From Rostratula benghalensis (Eukaryota; Chordata; Aves; Charadriiformes; Rostratulidae), in assembly GCA_013399305.1 (NCBI GenBank), contig VXAI01000090.1, positions 2,813,499 through 2,877,498 of the forward strand: a stretch of DNA of 64,000 bases. The letters are read 5' to 3'. Both the position numbers and the translations under genes were made by a program. The stretch's first letter is position 1; every line of letters begins with the position of its first letter. Below, piece by piece: positions 62,821-64,000 of this stretch. Below the pieces are notes generated by a model, which searched no databases, was not told the origin of the DNA, and saw nothing but the letters and a program-made list of their open reading frames with translations.

Positions 62821-64000
62821 AGCATAAACCCTCTGTCAGCGTGCAGTCTAAACCTCATATCCCAGTCCTGCATTTCATTGCAGATTTAGCTAATAACTAG
62901 AGTCAGGATTCTTCACAAAATGTCTTATCTCCATGCTGGCATCAGTTTTCTTTTCTATTTCTTCCCTATACGTTTATTTTTTTGCTCTACGTGCTGATAC
63001 AGGTTACAATATAATAGAGCTACACGAGACTGCAAATCTATTACATGTTCACTGTGCTAAAGCAAAACTGTAGAACATTAAATGAGAGCACTCTTGTTTA
63101 GAGTATTGATAGAGCTTGGATGAGCAGTAGGAGTTTAGTTTTTGGACTTTGTCAGGGTACCTGGCCAGTCTTCATCCATCTTATGTGAAAACCTGAAATA
63201 TGTGCTGCAGTTGTGTATATATAAGTATAGATTTCTCCCAATTCTGATACAGACTTAATGAATTTCTTTTCTCCTTGGTACACGTATTTTTTTCAACTGG
63301 AATCCTCAGCTGCCATTGTGATTAATAGAGATCTAGCCCATACGGTCAATAGTGTCTAGAGAATGATTTATTTAATGAGCCTCTAGGTGCCTACGTTATG
63401 GTAAACTGAATTGCTCTCCAGCCTCCTCTGATTGCATCGACCTCCACTGACAATATTGGGACATGTCTGGATTTAGATGTCTGTGTCTGAATCTTATTCC
63501 TATAAATGCACATGTTCAGTTACTGTTGTGTTTAAATGTCTAAGTAGTTTTTTGTTTTTTAATAGTACCACATCCCAAACGTCTGACTAATTTGCAATCT
63601 GTTATCACTGAAAGAGACCTAAAAGTGTTAATGCCTTCTGTGTTTTTCTTTGCCAATGAATGTTTTGGGGATTCTTACTCTCGTCTGCCACTTCTGATGA
63701 AATGAGTAACTTGGTTAATTTACTGCTTACCTTCTGCTGAAAGATACACTTCCAAGTTATATGAGTTAACTTCGATGAATATTGAAATATAAGAAACACT
63801 GATTGAAAAGCATCAGTGCAAAAATTGGAAAGGCCTTGGTGTGCTTGTAATTCATGGGGTACCAGAAGTGTGGTCTGGGGTTTTTTTTCAACTAAATGAG
63901 ATTCCTTGGCTTAAAAATTGATTCTTGGATAATTTTTTTTTTTCATCTCATATAAAACTTTCTAAATAAGTATATTTTGGAATAAACATTTAGTAAAGGA

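Larger units (their letters stand above)
49769..64000 (+). other. PRIM2 downstream intron, at least 14.2 kb
   Basis: It begins GTAATT and runs past the window edge. I looked for the next exon, which in vertebrates starts FDKGYSYNIRHSFG and carries the second and third iron-sulfur cysteines. I found nothing like it. An LTR at 51541-51891, an AT-rich hairpin repeat near 57340 and an unidentified block near 61.3-62.8 kb are listed separately. For 49769-51540, 51892-57300 and 57380-61300 I see only AT-rich sequence with poly-T runs and chance open frames, of which the longest is 142 codons on the minus strand at 55824-56252. Confidence 0.8.

Noticed and set aside
1..64000. CRISPR array, operon, phage or plasmid features
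   Set aside because: The sequence is intron-rich vertebrate DNA; no regularly spaced repeats or dense coding were seen on either strand.

Overview
The window is nuclear vertebrate DNA, almost certainly from a bird. It is AT-rich and intron-dominated, and CpG looks sparse. Its interspersed repeats are CR1 LINE fragments with the short terminal repeats at the 3' end typical of bird CR1, plus solo LTRs that resemble ERV families common in birds. There is no sign of bacterial or organellar sequence, and no operon, CRISPR array, tRNA or rRNA.

The one gene I can support is PRIM2, encoding the large (p58) subunit of DNA primase, on the + strand. Six internal coding exons can be placed to the base from reading frame, splice sites and similarity to vertebrate PRIM2: 4670-4790, 15500-15595, 16446-16583, 41056-41123, 48369-48441 and 49583-49768. 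Joined, they encode 228 residues that align without gaps to about residues 113-340 of the 509-residue human protein (human numbering from memory, anchored on the iron-sulfur cysteine Cys287). The first ~112 residues lie upstream of base 1. The last ~170, with the other three iron-sulfur cysteines, lie beyond base 64000. The four upstream exons encode the PRIM1-contacting N-terminal domain. The fourth intron falls at the inter-domain linker. The fifth and sixth exons open the 4Fe-4S C-terminal domain that binds the template-primer junction.

Layout: 1-4669 is intron. 4791-15499 is a 10.7 kb intron with almost no recognisable repeat. 15596-16445 is a short intron. 16584-41055 is a 24.5 kb intron holding an LTR with a trinucleotide microsatellite (about 19.9-20.8 kb), four CR1 copies (26.6-33.5 kb), an assembly gap (35082-35142) and a minus-strand LTR (37.8-38.2 kb). 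41124-48368 is a 7.2 kb intron with three CR1 copies, one ending about 260 bases before the next exon. 48442-49582 is a short intron. 49769-64000 is more than 14 kb of downstream intron with an ERVL-like LTR and a TA/TG-rich inverted repeat.

I found no evidence for a previously undescribed system. The points worth a second look concern PRIM2 splicing (a weak donor, a competing acceptor, frame-preserving exons and an exon break at the domain boundary), the inverted CR1 pair, and two intronic blocks I could not identify. Repeat boundaries were set by eye and may be off by tens of bases.
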